From positions 107,161-171,160 of the forward strand of contig CANRKO010000004.1 in NCBI GenBank assembly GCA_947631235.1: a stretch of DNA of 64,000 nt. The letters run 5' to 3'. Within the stretch, counting starts at the first letter, position 1, and every line of letters begins with the position of its first letter. The position numbers and the translations under genes were made by a program. The notes beneath the pieces are model-generated. The model was not told the DNA's origin. It did no database searches and saw only the letters and a list, made by a program, of their open reading frames with translations. Positions 14,818 to 24,940 of this stretch are shown here, in pieces. This DNA is from an uncultured Clostridia bacterium. GTDB lineage: Bacteria; Bacillota; Clostridia; UBA1381.

Positions 14818-17800
14818 ATGAATAAACTGACAAAAAAGTTCCTAAGCGGCTTGATTTCGGTTTCGATGCTGCTTGCGGCTGTTCCCGCGGTTGTATCGGC
14901 TGACGAGCTGCCTACGGACGAACTGCTCTTTAACGCGACGTTCGACGAGACCGGCACAGGCAGCGGCTCGTTTACGGCGACAACAGGCGGAACGGTTACC
15001 GAAAAGGGCGCGGTTTCGTATGTTGACAGTTGGGACGGCAACAGCAAGGCGCTCAACATCTCGTCCAAGGATGCGGGAAACTATCTTGAGCTTGCGGACG
15101 GGCTTTTACAGGGCAAGCAGGCGGCGACCTTCGCGTTCTGGCTCAAAGCCGACTCGCCGAGCACGCCCAACTGGCCCTTTATGAACACCTGCGAAACATC
15201 GCATGAGTCAAACAAAGAGAAATACATAGGCATGCTCGCTACCTCGGAAAACATTACCGTTGAGCGATACAACAACACGGGCAGCCGTTTAAGCTCCGTA
15301 ACCGCGCCGTCGACCGCCGACTGGCAGTATGTTGTCGCGGTGTATGAGTCAAGCGGTACAAAGCTGTACTCAAACGGCAAGCTTATTGCATCCGACAGCG
15401 TAACGGTCGATGTTCCGGCGCTGTTTACCGCAACCTCCAAAACGTGGATAGGTCACGCGAACTGGGGCATCGGCGAGGGTTTCCAAGGCTCTATCGACGA
15501 TTTCCGCATTTACGGAAGAGCGCTCACTGCAGATGAGATAGCGACACTTTCGGCTGACGGCGCGAAATACGCCTCGGCGCAGCTTATTGCTGAGGACAAC
15601 TGCTACATAGCCGACACGCATTTTTATATCGGCGACACGGAGATATTCTCGCTTGCGCCGGAGTATTTGTCCGACGTATATATCTCCGATTTAAGCACCG
15701 ACACAATGTCGTTTAAACTCTACAACGCGAAATCGGCGGGCACAAAGAATCTGCACGCATACGCCGCCGAATACACAGCGGACGGCAGACTCGTTAAAGT
15801 TGAGGTTAAAGATAAATTCCCCGAGGTAACCTCGGACGCGGCGGCGGATATTACCGTTCCGTTTACAAAAACCAACGCGGCGGACAGCGTAAAGCTGCTC
15901 GTGTGGAAGGACATGGCTCCCGTTTCGCAGAGCGCGCCCGAAAGCACAACGCTTAAAGCGGTTGCCGACGTTAAAAATCACACGACGAAGGACGGCAATG
16001 TTTCCGTCGGGATGTATTACGTTGACGCCGAAGGAAACGAATATCCTCTCGGCAACGCGGTTGAGAAAGAAATCAAATCGGTCAACGAAGACCAAATCAC
16101 GCTGACCTACACCGGCACAATTCCCGTGTCAGCCGAAAAGGTTATCGTAAAAACGACCGTACCAAAGGGCAGCGCGACAAAGGATTACACCGCCGCGACG
16201 CTTTACTGCGGTGTAAAATCTCCTGTGATCACTCCCGCGGACAGCGGCACGACCACCGACGGCGCGCACGACCCGTCTATCGTGAAATTCCCGAACGACG
16301 ATACATATTACGTATACTCGACGCACCATCTTATCTTCACATCGGAGGATTTGATAAACTGGAAAAAATATGACTTCACAAATATAAACGCGTCAACCAT
16401 TTCACCGAAAACAAACGCGTATATAAACAGCAATTACTCCGGCACGACAATGAACGGCACATACTGGGCGCCGGATGTAATATACCGTCCCGATGATACC
16501 GCGCATCCTTACTGGATGTACATTTCGCTCTCGTGCGGCTTGGGCGGCAGGAACTCGGCAATCGCGCTTGAAAAGTCCCCCACTCCCCTGTTCTGGGCGG
16601 ATCCCGACCAGTCAAAGGTCAGCGCTATCGAGGACGCGGGCGTGGTATTCGCGACCAAAGAAAACAGCAGTTACAAGACAAACGCTATCGACGCGAACAT
16701 TTACACCGACACCCACGGAACAGCCGACGCAAGCGATGATACTCCGTATTTTGTCTGGGGTTCGTTCTGGGGCGGCATACAGGCTGCTCCCCTGACGGAC
16801 GACGGACTTGTTAAAGGCGTGACGTATCAAGACGGAAACGCGACGCTCGCAAGCTGCCAAAACTTCGGAACGTCGATATTCACACAGAAAAACGGCGTTG
16901 CGGGTCCCGAGGGCGCGTGGATGATAGAGCACGGCGGAAACCGCTACGCGTTCACCTCCTACGGCTGGCTCGGCTCGAACTACAACACGCGTGTTGCCAA
17001 GAGTCCGCTTTCGACTTCATTCAGCACGTCAAACGGCTGGAATTTGACCGACGCGAACGGCGTTACGATGTACAATCAGCAGTCGGCGGGCAGCACGTCC
17101 AAGACGACCGGATATAAGATGATAGGCTCGTACCGTTTGGGCGACGGCTCAAGGGAAATTAAAACGCGAAGAATTGATGACAACTTTGACAATTACTACG
17201 TAGACTCAAAAAGCGGCGACGCTATGATTTATTACGGTCCGGGTCATAACAGCGCTATTGAAACGGATGACGGCGAAACCTTCTATGTTTCGCACACGAG
17301 AAAGGGAGAAATTGAAATAGCGGCGACGCTACAGGTAAGAAAAATGCTCTGGACAGCCGACGGCTGGCCCGTTGTCGCACCCGTTACCTATTCGGGCGAG
17401 GTCGAGCAGGCTTTGCCTAAGAATATGATTGTCGGAACGTATGATCTTGCGTCAGTAGGTCAGACAAAGATTATCGGCAGTCAAATCAACAGCAGCGGCA
17501 GACTTATAAACCGCAATTACGATTTGCCTGTGTTCTCGTCAAAGGTGACGCTCGGCGCGGACGGTAAAATGACAAACGCGGACGGCGCGGAAATCGGTAC
17601 ATGGACATATGATAACGACCACACCGTTACGCTTAAATTCACAAAGAACGGCGACACATCGAACAACAAGGATGAGTTTTACAAGTCTGGCGACACTATG
17701 ACGCTTTATGCGATGTTTGAGTACGACAAAGACACCGCGAGTCCCGTAGTCGGTCTTACCGGTACGGATCAGAACCATGTTACGCAGCTTGCGACAAAAT

Positions 17801-20610
17801 CGGTATTGAACGAACTCCGCACCAAACCCGACACAGTCGAAGAACCGGCGGCGAAGTCGATAGCAAAAAGCGCGGGCGGTAACCCCGAAATAACCGCCGA
17901 CGGCAACGGAAATATAGTTTATACCGGCGACCCCGCCGCAACGGTTATTGACACTGACAACGACGGAGAAGGCGATACCGTTTACCTGATTGTCGGACAT
18001 GACGATTCTCACGACTCCATCGCGGAACCCGACGATGATTATTCTATGCCAAACTGGCTGGTATACACCTCAACGGATATGAAGGAATGGACATACAAGG
18101 GCGTTGCCATGAGCGCTGATAAGAGCAGTATCACATGGACCAGTTCGGGACATTCCGCATGGGCAAGTCAGATGGTGCCGTATAATGGCAAGTATTACCT
18201 CTACTTCTGCACATGGGACAGCACTTCCTCGGGCAAGCAGTCGATAGGCGTTGCTGTCGCGGATAGCCCCGAAGGTCCGTATAAAGACATAGGTCACCCG
18301 CTTGTAAAGGGCGATTTCACAACGCCCGAATCGAGCAACTATAACGATATTGACCCGACAGTGCTTATCGACACTGACGAGGAAGGCAACGAGCACCGCT
18401 ACCTCGCGTGGGGCAACGGCAAATACTATATCTGCGAGCTTAACGAGGATATGATCTCCGTTAAGGACATTGACGACGACGGCGAAATCGTAATGCACAA
18501 GGACGTTAGGGAAAAGAAAATCAAGTCGATGGGCGGCGGTACATTCACCGAGGCTCCATGGCTCTACAAGCGCGGCGATAAGTATTACCTGTTCTACGCC
18601 ATGAACTGGCGCGAGGAAATAGCGTATGCCATGACGGACGATCCGTTTAATGGCAGATACGATTTCAAGCAGATCATAATGCCGCCGACGGCGACCTCGA
18701 ACACAAACCACCCGTCGGTAATCGACTTCAAGGGTAAGACGTATTTCATATACCATAACGGCGCACTTCCCGACGGCTTCGGTCACAGACGTTCGGTATG
18801 TATTGACGAACTTAAATTTGACGAAAACGGCTACGTATACCCCGTTATGGAAACGTCGATAGGTCTTACGGGTACGGCGAGCACAATCAAGTCAAAGAGC
18901 GGCAAGTACGTAGGTCACAGCGCGTTTGAAAACTCGCTTGCCGACGCGTCGTACCCCATGCATACCAATGTGACCGTTTCCGACGCGGAGAACGCGTACG
19001 CGACGGCTTGGGAAATCATGCTGGCTAAGGCTAAGAAGGGCGAGGCGGATTACGATAACTACGTTTCAATCCAGTCCGTTGACAAGCCGGGTCTCTACAT
19101 TTCCTCGACCGGCACGGGCGTGGAGCTTACGCAGGATATAGAGAACAACATGAACGACAAAATGACGTTTAAGACGGTCGGCGCGCTTAACGGCGACGCG
19201 GACGGAGTGTCGTTCGTAAGCGTGAGCGACCCGAATAAGTACCTGACCGTTATCGGCGACACGCTGACGCTTTCATTCGGTCAGGACGCGGACGCAGCGA
19301 CATTCACCGTAGGCGCGGCGACGGCAAAGCCCAATCCCGAAATACGCGTGGCAACGCCCGAGACCGATCCGCTCCCCGCTGATGATATTACACAGAACTT
19401 TGACGCAGCCGCGGGAACGCTTATATCCTTACAAACAACTGCTACGCCCGCATACACGGCTCTTGAAGGCGTGACGCTGTACATCGGAACGAGAAACGGC
19501 GGAAAGGATGATGCAACCAACATATCCATCGGTACGGGCGGCAAAAGCGGCAATGCGCTTGTGCTTAACGCAGGAAATTTCCAAAGCGCGTCGCGCGGAG
19601 GACGCGTGCAGATCAACACGCCGGTTATCCCGGACGGCGACACCGTAACGGCTCGCATATGGGTTAAACAGGGCACGGCGGGTTCCGTACTGAGATACAA
19701 CGACTCCACGTCAGACGAGGCGGGAACGGAAATCACCGGTCTCACGACGGAATATCAGGAGCTTGTAATCACAATTAAAAACGACGGAGATGTATGCACA
19801 AGAACTATGACGCTCGGCGGTAATACAATATTTACCGACTACGTTGACACCTTCCCCGTATTCTGGGGTACAACGGAAAACAGCAAAAGCCAGTCAATAT
19901 ACTTCGACGATTTGACGATAAAGACCACCGACGCGGAGGGCAATACTCCCACCCTGCCGGATGTAGAACTCCCCGAGCCGACATCAAAATTCGAGTTTGA
20001 GGATAATCTTACTGATTCGGTTACAAACGCTGACGGCACAACCGTTGCGGAAAAAATAACCACCGGCACGGCTACAACAGCCGCTCAATATGACACCGGC
20101 TACGGTGACAACGGTAAGGCTCTCAAGCTGACGGGCGACGGCAGCTACGGCGTAAGCTTGGGCAATGTTATAACCGACAGAAAATATACCGTGGCGTTCC
20201 GTATGAAAGCAAACGCGTTCACGGCATGTACCGCCGCTATATTTATCGACTCCGGAGATGCTACAACGCAAAAATGGGTGAGCGCACCGATAGGCTGGAG
20301 AAATGACAACAGCCAATATTTGAAGGTTTGGTCAAACAACGGTGACTTTATAGACTTGATTTCCAACTTTATACCGGCAACCGATACATGGTACTACATC
20401 GTCGTTGCCGCTGACGGCGGAACGGCAAAACTGTATGTTAACGGCAAACAAGTCGGAAACGGTTCTATTGCAGACGTTATTACGTCCGATACGACCACGT
20501 ATCTCGGCGTAAACTATTGGGATCCTCCGTTTAACGGACTTATCGACGACGTATATATTTACAACGGAACAACTCTCTCCGACGCGCAGGTCAAAAAACT
20601 CTGCGAATAA
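14818..20610 (+). CDS. Giant multidomain arabinan-active enzyme with two GH43 domains and three binding modules
   Basis: This 1930-residue secreted protein is the second gene of the arabinanase operon. Order: signal peptide (1-29), LamG-like domain (about 35-250), the shared ~100-residue module (about 260-370), GH43 arabinanase domain (about 475-870) with AHDPSIV (485), NAIDANI (624) and GPEGAW (698), and its beta-barrel companion (about 880-1000). A second, different GH43 domain follows (about 1020-1345), with NDIDPTV (about 1180) and TEAPWLY (about 1245). Then come a beta-trefoil-like module resembling AbfB/CBM42 (about 1350-1500), a beta-sandwich module (about 1520-1705) and a C-terminal LamG domain (about 1720-1928). 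The two catalytic domains probably combine endo-arabinanase with arabinofuranosidase or exo activity. No dockerin, SLH or sortase signal is visible. Ribosome-binding site AAGGAG; monocistronic terminator follows. Confidence 0.88.
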   Translation: MNKLTKKFLSGLISVSMLLAAVPAVVSADELPTDELLFNATFDETGTGSGSFTATTGGTVTEKGAVSYVDSWDGNSKALNISSKDAGNYLELADGLLQGKQAATFAFWLKADSPSTPNWPFMNTCETSHESNKEKYIGMLATSENITVERYNNTGSRLSSVTAPSTADWQYVVAVYESSGTKLYSNGKLIASDSVTVDVPALFTATSKTWIGHANWGIGEGFQGSIDDFRIYGRALTADEIATLSADGAKYASAQLIAEDNCYIADTHFYIGDTEIFSLAPEYLSDVYISDLSTDTMSFKLYNAKSAGTKNLHAYAAEYTADGRLVKVEVKDKFPEVTSDAAADITVPFTKTNAADSVKLLVWKDMAPVSQSAPESTTLKAVADVKNHTTKDGNVSVGMYYVDAEGNEYPLGNAVEKEIKSVNEDQITLTYTGTIPVSAEKVIVKTTVPKGSATKDYTAATLYCGVKSPVITPADSGTTTDGAHDPSIVKFPNDDTYYVYSTHHLIFTSEDLINWKKYDFTNINASTISPKTNAYINSNYSGTTMNGTYWAPDVIYRPDDTAHPYWMYISLSCGLGGRNSAIALEKSPTPLFWADPDQSKVSAIEDAGVVFATKENSSYKTNAIDANIYTDTHGTADASDDTPYFVWGSFWGGIQAAPLTDDGLVKGVTYQDGNATLASCQNFGTSIFTQKNGVAGPEGAWMIEHGGNRYAFTSYGWLGSNYNTRVAKSPLSTSFSTSNGWNLTDANGVTMYNQQSAGSTSKTTGYKMIGSYRLGDGSREIKTRRIDDNFDNYYVDSKSGDAMIYYGPGHNSAIETDDGETFYVSHTRKGEIEIAATLQVRKMLWTADGWPVVAPVTYSGEVEQALPKNMIVGTYDLASVGQTKIIGSQINSSGRLINRNYDLPVFSSKVTLGADGKMTNADGAEIGTWTYDNDHTVTLKFTKNGDTSNNKDEFYKSGDTMTLYAMFEYDKDTASPVVGLTGTDQNHVTQLATKSVLNELRTKPDTVEEPAAKSIAKSAGGNPEITADGNGNIVYTGDPAATVIDTDNDGEGDTVYLIVGHDDSHDSIAEPDDDYSMPNWLVYTSTDMKEWTYKGVAMSADKSSITWTSSGHSAWASQMVPYNGKYYLYFCTWDSTSSGKQSIGVAVADSPEGPYKDIGHPLVKGDFTTPESSNYNDIDPTVLIDTDEEGNEHRYLAWGNGKYYICELNEDMISVKDIDDDGEIVMHKDVREKKIKSMGGGTFTEAPWLYKRGDKYYLFYAMNWREEIAYAMTDDPFNGRYDFKQIIMPPTATSNTNHPSVIDFKGKTYFIYHNGALPDGFGHRRSVCIDELKFDENGYVYPVMETSIGLTGTASTIKSKSGKYVGHSAFENSLADASYPMHTNVTVSDAENAYATAWEIMLAKAKKGEADYDNYVSIQSVDKPGLYISSTGTGVELTQDIENNMNDKMTFKTVGALNGDADGVSFVSVSDPNKYLTVIGDTLTLSFGQDADAATFTVGAATAKPNPEIRVATPETDPLPADDITQNFDAAAGTLISLQTTATPAYTALEGVTLYIGTRNGGKDDATNISIGTGGKSGNALVLNAGNFQSASRGGRVQINTPVIPDGDTVTARIWVKQGTAGSVLRYNDSTSDEAGTEITGLTTEYQELVITIKNDGDVCTRTMTLGGNTIFTDYVDTFPVFWGTTENSKSQSIYFDDLTIKTTDAEGNTPTLPDVELPEPTSKFEFEDNLTDSVTNADGTTVAEKITTGTATTAAQYDTGYGDNGKALKLTGDGSYGVSLGNVITDRKYTVAFRMKANAFTACTAAIFIDSGDATTQKWVSAPIGWRNDNSQYLKVWSNNGDFIDLISNFIPATDTWYYIVVAADGGTAKLYVNGKQVGNGSIADVITSDTTTYLGVNYWDPPFNGLIDDVYIYNGTTLSDAQVKKLCE

Positions 20611-20626
20611 CAACGCAACACAAAAA

Positions 20627-20652
20627 GACCCGATTTTAAATCGGGTCTTTTT
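20627..20652. terminator. Bidirectional terminator between the GH43 operon and hypA
   Basis: GACCCGATTT (20627-20636) pairs with AAATCGGGTC (20638-20647), flanked by A5 and T5. It lies between the convergent stops at 20610 and 20659. Confidence 0.88.
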
Positions 20653-20658
20653 CGTTTG

Positions 20659-21000
20659 TCAGTCAACGTCTATACTGTCCACGAGAAACTCGCGCCCGTG
20701 GGTAAGCTTTAAGTCGCTGCCGCCGCACCGGGCGCATATAAAGCGGTAATCGGTAAGCGGCGTTTCCTTTCCGCACGAACGGCACAGCGCGGACGCGGGT
20801 ATTTTTTTAAATTCAAGCTCCGCGCCCTCCGCAATCGTACCGCGGCTCACGATATTAAAATACTCCTGCACATACTTGGGAACGTAGCCGGTCATTTCCC
20901 CCGCCGCTATCGTTATTTTATTTATCTTTTCCGCGCCCGCCTTTTCGGCGCTTTCGAGCGCGATGTTGAGTATACTCTGCGTTACGGACAGCTCATGCAC
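20659..21000 (-). CDS. hypA: Hydrogenase nickel-insertion protein HypA
   Basis: This 113-residue protein delivers nickel, together with HypB, to the [NiFe] hydrogenase large subunit. The N-terminal MHE motif forms the nickel site through Met1, His2 and Glu3. A structural zinc site is made by two CxxC pairs (CRSC near residue 73 and CARC near residue 89). Length and fold are normal for the family. Its start overlaps the end of hypB by eight bases, so the two are translationally coupled. The likely client is the Ech hydrogenase about 12 kb away on the same strand. hypCDEF sit in a different operon, separated from hypBA by two pectin genes. Confidence 0.95.
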   Translation of the reverse strand: MHELSVTQSILNIALESAEKAGAEKINKITIAAGEMTGYVPKYVQEYFNIVSRGTIAEGAELEFKKIPASALCRSCGKETPLTDYRFICARCGGSDLKLTHGREFLVDSIDVD

Positions 21001-21652
21001 TTATTTTATCCTCAATTCTTTTACCGAGCCAGTCAAGAAACTCGTCAAGACCGTCGCCCGTTTTATTTGACACCTTAAATATTTTCACGCTCGGATTGCG
21101 GTCGGTCGCGTCCTTCACAACGCGGTCGGTGTCGAAATCGAAATAGTCGACCATGTCGTACTTGTTTATCACGAGCGCGTCGGTAGTGCTGAACATCAGC
21201 GGGTACTTCGCCGCCTTGTCGTCGCCCTCCGGCACTGACAGCAGCGCGACGCGGAAGTCCTCGCCTATGTTGAACTCGGCGGGACACACGAGGTTGCCGA
21301 TGTTCTCCACAAAAATAACGTCGAGCGCGTCAAGGTCGAAGTCGGGCAGCATATTGTCAATCGCCATAGCCTCGATGTGGCACGCGCCGTCGGTGTTAAG
21401 CTGCACGACCGGTATGCCGAGCGACTGTATCTTCTCCGCGTCGATCTTGCCCGCGATGTCGCCCTCAATAACGCCTATCTTGAACCTGTCCGACAGCCTT
21501 TCTATAATCGAGGTTATCACAGACGTTTTACCCGCGCCGGGGCTGCCCATAACGTTCACAAGGCACACCTTCTTTTCGCGCAGATCCTTCTTTATCTTGT
21601 CCGAGCAGTCCTCGTTCCACTCCATAATCTGATGTACGACTTTTATTTCCAT
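20993..21652 (-). CDS. hypB: Hydrogenase maturation GTPase HypB
   Basis: This 219-residue SIMIBI-class GTPase energises nickel insertion. The P-loop GSPGAGKTS is near residue 36, and the metal-binding C-H pair lies in DGACHIEAM (about residue 101). NKYD near residue 168 is the guanine-specificity motif. The N-terminal region is short and lacks a His-rich nickel-storage stretch or the CxxCGC motif, so it is the minimal form. GGAGGG lies nine bases before the ATG at 21652, and a promoter at 21683-21711 drives hypBA. The neighbouring divergent gene is a pectin lyase, so the hyp pair is isolated from the rest of the maturation genes. Confidence 0.95.
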   Translation of the reverse strand: MEIKVVHQIMEWNEDCSDKIKKDLREKKVCLVNVMGSPGAGKTSVITSIIERLSDRFKIGVIEGDIAGKIDAEKIQSLGIPVVQLNTDGACHIEAMAIDNMLPDFDLDALDVIFVENIGNLVCPAEFNIGEDFRVALLSVPEGDDKAAKYPLMFSTTDALVINKYDMVDYFDFDTDRVVKDATDRNPSVKIFKVSNKTGDGLDEFLDWLGKRIEDKISA

Positions 21653-21682
21653 ATCCGTAACCCTCCGTGATTTGCTTGGTAT

Positions 21683-21711
21683 ATTCTATCATAAAATCCG
21701 TGTAAAATCAA
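21683..21711 (-). promoter_or_regulatory. Promoter of hypBA
   Basis: On the minus strand TTGATT (21706-21711) and TAGAAT (21683-21688) are spaced by 17 bases, about 30 bases before the hypB start. Confidence 0.65.
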
Positions 21712-21745
21712 GTCAAATAATTACACTAAAAAGTCTGCATTTCGA

Positions 21746-21775
21746 TTGTCCTATATTTGTATTTTGTGATAAAAT
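21746..21775 (+). promoter_or_regulatory. Possible promoter of the PL11 lyase gene
   Basis: TTGTCC (21746-21751) and TAAAAT (21770-21775) with an 18-base spacer lie about 45 bases before the ATG at 21821. Divergent from the hypBA promoter 35 bases away. Confidence 0.45.
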
Positions 21776-21820
21776 TAAATGGATAATAGGTAGTTTGTTC
21801 TGTGGAAAGGAATGAAAAAT

Positions 21821-24800
21821 ATGAGAAAATTTATCGCCGCATTATCGGCTTTGTCGCTTATGGCGGCGTTCGCGGTTTTCCCCGTGAGCGTCGGCGCGGC
21901 GGATACCGAAACGATTACGTATAACTACAATCTTGAAGACGGAGCGTATAATCCCACAAGCAATCACACGCGCCAAATGGAAAAGCTTGACCGCGGACTT
22001 GTCGCGATAAAGTCGGGAAACGGCGTGTATCTGTCGTGGCGGCTTTTTGACAGCGAGGATATGATTTACGGCAGCGCCGATGAAAACGTTACATTCAACG
22101 TCTACCGCAACGGCACAAAGGCAAACTCCGCACCCGTAAACGTGACGAACTACACCGACACAACAGTGGGTACATCTTATCAGGTCGCGCCCGTTGTTGA
22201 CGGCGTTGAGGGCTCAAAGTGCGACGCTGTAAGCGTTTATTCAAATTCATATTTTGATATTAACCTTACGGCGCACAGACCGACAGCGGCAAATCTGCCG
22301 AAATTAGTAAAAGACAAGGATAATAGCAAAGTTCAACACTTTGCCGATGCGGACGGTAACTATATAGACGATTGGCGCGATGAAAAGGTGGCATGGATTG
22401 ACTATGAATATACCATTAACGATTGCTCAACCGGTGACCTTGACGGCGACGGTCAATACGAGATAGTTGTTAAATGGGACGCAAACGGTCAAGATAACTC
22501 TTTTAGCGGCGTGACGGGTAACGTATATCTTGACGCGTACAAGCTTGACGGCACACCTCTTTGGGACGCGCCGATTGACTTGGGCAAAAACATCAGAGCG
22601 GGCGCGCACTACACGCAATTCCTTGTATACGACCTCGACGGCGACGGCAAAGCGGAGATTTCCTGCAAGACAGCCCCCGGTTCAAAGGACAGCAAGGGCG
22701 TATATGTGTCAAAAGCAAGCGCGTCAAGCGAAATAAATTCTATTTCCGACGCTGATAACGAAAAGGATTACAGAAACGGCGGCGGATATATTCTTGACGG
22801 TCCGGAATATTACACTGTATTCAGCGGCCGGACAGGAGCCGCAATAGACACGATAGAATACCCCGTTCCGCGCGGCAGGTTAAACTTATGGGGCGATACT
22901 TACGGTAACCGCGTTGACCGTTACCTCGGTGGAATCGCATATCTCGACGGCGTTCACCCGTCAATAATAGCATGGCGCGGATATTACGCCAGAACCACGG
23001 CTGCGGGTATTACGTTTGAGGATGGAAGATTAAGTGTCGGCAATATATTTATTGCCGAGTCAAATAAGCAGTTTTCCGGTCAGGGCAACCATAACCTCAC
23101 GGTTGCCGATGTGGACAATGACGGCAAAGACGAAGTTATCTGCGGAGGACTTGCTCTTGATGATGATTTGACCCCTCTATGGTGTGGAGGACGCGGACAC
23201 GGCGACGCGCTCCATATAGGCGATTATGACCCGACGCACAAAGGACTTGAATACTTCACCGTTCACGAAAGCGGCGATTATGAGATAAGCGGCAGTACAA
23301 ACGGCAAAGACGGTTCCGCCGCCGACTACGGCATGACCGTGTATGACGCGGCAACCGGCGAAGAAATTGTGCATTATGCAAATAATCGAGATACGGGCAG
23401 AGGTACAATGGCTAATATCGGTTCGGGCGGCTATTATCAGATAAGCGGCGCCGGCACATATCAGTGCAACGGCGGCAGCAATTTTACCGCCACCTCTCTC
23501 ACGGGCGGCAGCAATTTCCGCATATTCTGGGACGGCGATTTGTTTGATGAAATCCTCGACGGAACGTCTATTTCCAATCTCAGTGACGACGGTACAAGCA
23601 TAAAAAGCGTATTCAGCACCGGTAATAATTATGTATCAATCAACAGCACAAAAGCCAACCCGTGTTTGCAGGCGGATATATTGGGCGACTGGCGCGAAGA
23701 GGTTATTTACCCCGCAAAGGATAACAAATCAATCCGCGTATTTATGGCGACGACACTGACCGATTACAAAATTAAAACACTAATGCACGACCCCGTATAC
23801 CGCTCGGGCGTTGCTGCGGAGCAGACGGCGTACAACCAGCCGCCGCACGTCGGTTTCTATATGGCTGATATAATGTTCAAGCCCGTTTTGTCGAGAATAG
23901 AAATATCGTCGCCGCCCGCCGTAGTGTACCAAGGCAGCACGCTCAACACAAGCAAAATGACCGTTACCGCACACTACGCGGACGGCACATCGGAAATTCT
24001 GAATGAGGGCGATTACACGCTTGACTGTGACACAAGCGAGACAGGTACGGCGACGGCAATGGTAACGTACGGCGGCAAGTCGGCGACGTTCAAAGTGACC
24101 GTTCTGCCCGCGTCGATAGAGGCGATGAACGGTGATTACATAACGGCATCGTCAACGCAGAACGATATTCCGATAGGCTCGTACAGCGGTAAATTCACGA
24201 TTGAGCATAAGCTTACGATAAATTCCATGCCCGCTGCCGGCAGCGGCGATAAAAACTCAACGGCAGGATTTTTCACAAGATTTTTAAGCGCCGCCAACTC
24301 TGACGGCAATACGGGTATAGGCGGCGGATGGTACTTTGTACCCGACGGCACGTCCGCCGATGTGTACTGGAAAAGTGGCGCGAGCAGGGCGAGCGACGCA
24401 ATAAAAATAACGACCTCCAAATTGGAAACAGGCGCGGAGTATACGTTTAAATACGAATTTAACGACGTGGGTACGGGTAACGGCGCCGCCGTCACGCTCA
24501 CGATAACCGATTCGCAGGGCAATGTTGTGGGCAGCGGTGCCGCGCTTAATTTGAGAAACCTGTCCGACAGCGACTCACATAAGGTGCTGCCGCTTGTAGC
24601 CGTTCAGATTTACAATCAGGCAAACGCAAACTCAACCGCGAGCGTCACGATTTCGGGCGCAAAGCTTATAACGAACTGCACGATTGACAAGGTTGAAGGT
24701 CAAAACGTGACGATGACGTTCGACACGCTCGGTGAAATGTGTGCGTATGCGGCTAAGTACGATGCGGGCGCGCTTACCGATATTGAGGAAATCACTCCCG

Positions 24801-24901
24801 AAGAATTCGGCGCAAGCACGGTTGACGCGGGCTTTGAGCCGGACAAGGTGTTTATCTGGGCAAAGAACATGGAACCTGTTGCCCTTTGGGTAAAACAATA
24901 A
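21821..24901 (+). CDS. Secreted rhamnogalacturonan lyase, PL11 family
   Basis: This 1026-residue enzyme should cleave the alternating rhamnose-galacturonate backbone of rhamnogalacturonan I by beta-elimination outside the cell. A signal peptide covers about residues 1-26. The N-terminal beta-domain (about 40-120) and the eight-bladed propeller (about 130-620) are typical of YesW/YesX-type lyases. Calcium-binding loops of the D-x-D-G-D-G kind recur in TGDLDGDGQYE, VYDLDGDGKAE and VADVDNDGKDE. A bacterial Ig-like domain follows (about 690-770), then a beta-sandwich likely to bind carbohydrate (about 780-950) and a short C-terminal module also seen in the LRR protein at 52786. AAAGGA sits nine bases before the ATG at 21821; the ATG at 21812 is too close to it. 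Monocistronic, divergent from hypBA. Confidence 0.9.
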   Translation: MRKFIAALSALSLMAAFAVFPVSVGAADTETITYNYNLEDGAYNPTSNHTRQMEKLDRGLVAIKSGNGVYLSWRLFDSEDMIYGSADENVTFNVYRNGTKANSAPVNVTNYTDTTVGTSYQVAPVVDGVEGSKCDAVSVYSNSYFDINLTAHRPTAANLPKLVKDKDNSKVQHFADADGNYIDDWRDEKVAWIDYEYTINDCSTGDLDGDGQYEIVVKWDANGQDNSFSGVTGNVYLDAYKLDGTPLWDAPIDLGKNIRAGAHYTQFLVYDLDGDGKAEISCKTAPGSKDSKGVYVSKASASSEINSISDADNEKDYRNGGGYILDGPEYYTVFSGRTGAAIDTIEYPVPRGRLNLWGDTYGNRVDRYLGGIAYLDGVHPSIIAWRGYYARTTAAGITFEDGRLSVGNIFIAESNKQFSGQGNHNLTVADVDNDGKDEVICGGLALDDDLTPLWCGGRGHGDALHIGDYDPTHKGLEYFTVHESGDYEISGSTNGKDGSAADYGMTVYDAATGEEIVHYANNRDTGRGTMANIGSGGYYQISGAGTYQCNGGSNFTATSLTGGSNFRIFWDGDLFDEILDGTSISNLSDDGTSIKSVFSTGNNYVSINSTKANPCLQADILGDWREEVIYPAKDNKSIRVFMATTLTDYKIKTLMHDPVYRSGVAAEQTAYNQPPHVGFYMADIMFKPVLSRIEISSPPAVVYQGSTLNTSKMTVTAHYADGTSEILNEGDYTLDCDTSETGTATAMVTYGGKSATFKVTVLPASIEAMNGDYITASSTQNDIPIGSYSGKFTIEHKLTINSMPAAGSGDKNSTAGFFTRFLSAANSDGNTGIGGGWYFVPDGTSADVYWKSGASRASDAIKITTSKLETGAEYTFKYEFNDVGTGNGAAVTLTITDSQGNVVGSGAALNLRNLSDSDSHKVLPLVAVQIYNQANANSTASVTISGAKLITNCTIDKVEGQNVTMTFDTLGEMCAYAAKYDAGALTDIEEITPEEFGASTVDAGFEPDKVFIWAKNMEPVALWVKQ

Positions 24902-24912
24902 GTCAAAAAAAT

Positions 24913-24940
24913 TCCCCGATTTGTAATCGGGGATTTTTTT
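24913..24940. terminator. Terminator between convergent PL11 and GH106-like genes
   Basis: TCCCCGATT (24913-24921) pairs with AATCGGGGA (24925-24933), flanked by an A run and T7. It serves the plus-strand lyase and, on the other strand, the end of the hyp/ech operon. Confidence 0.85.
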
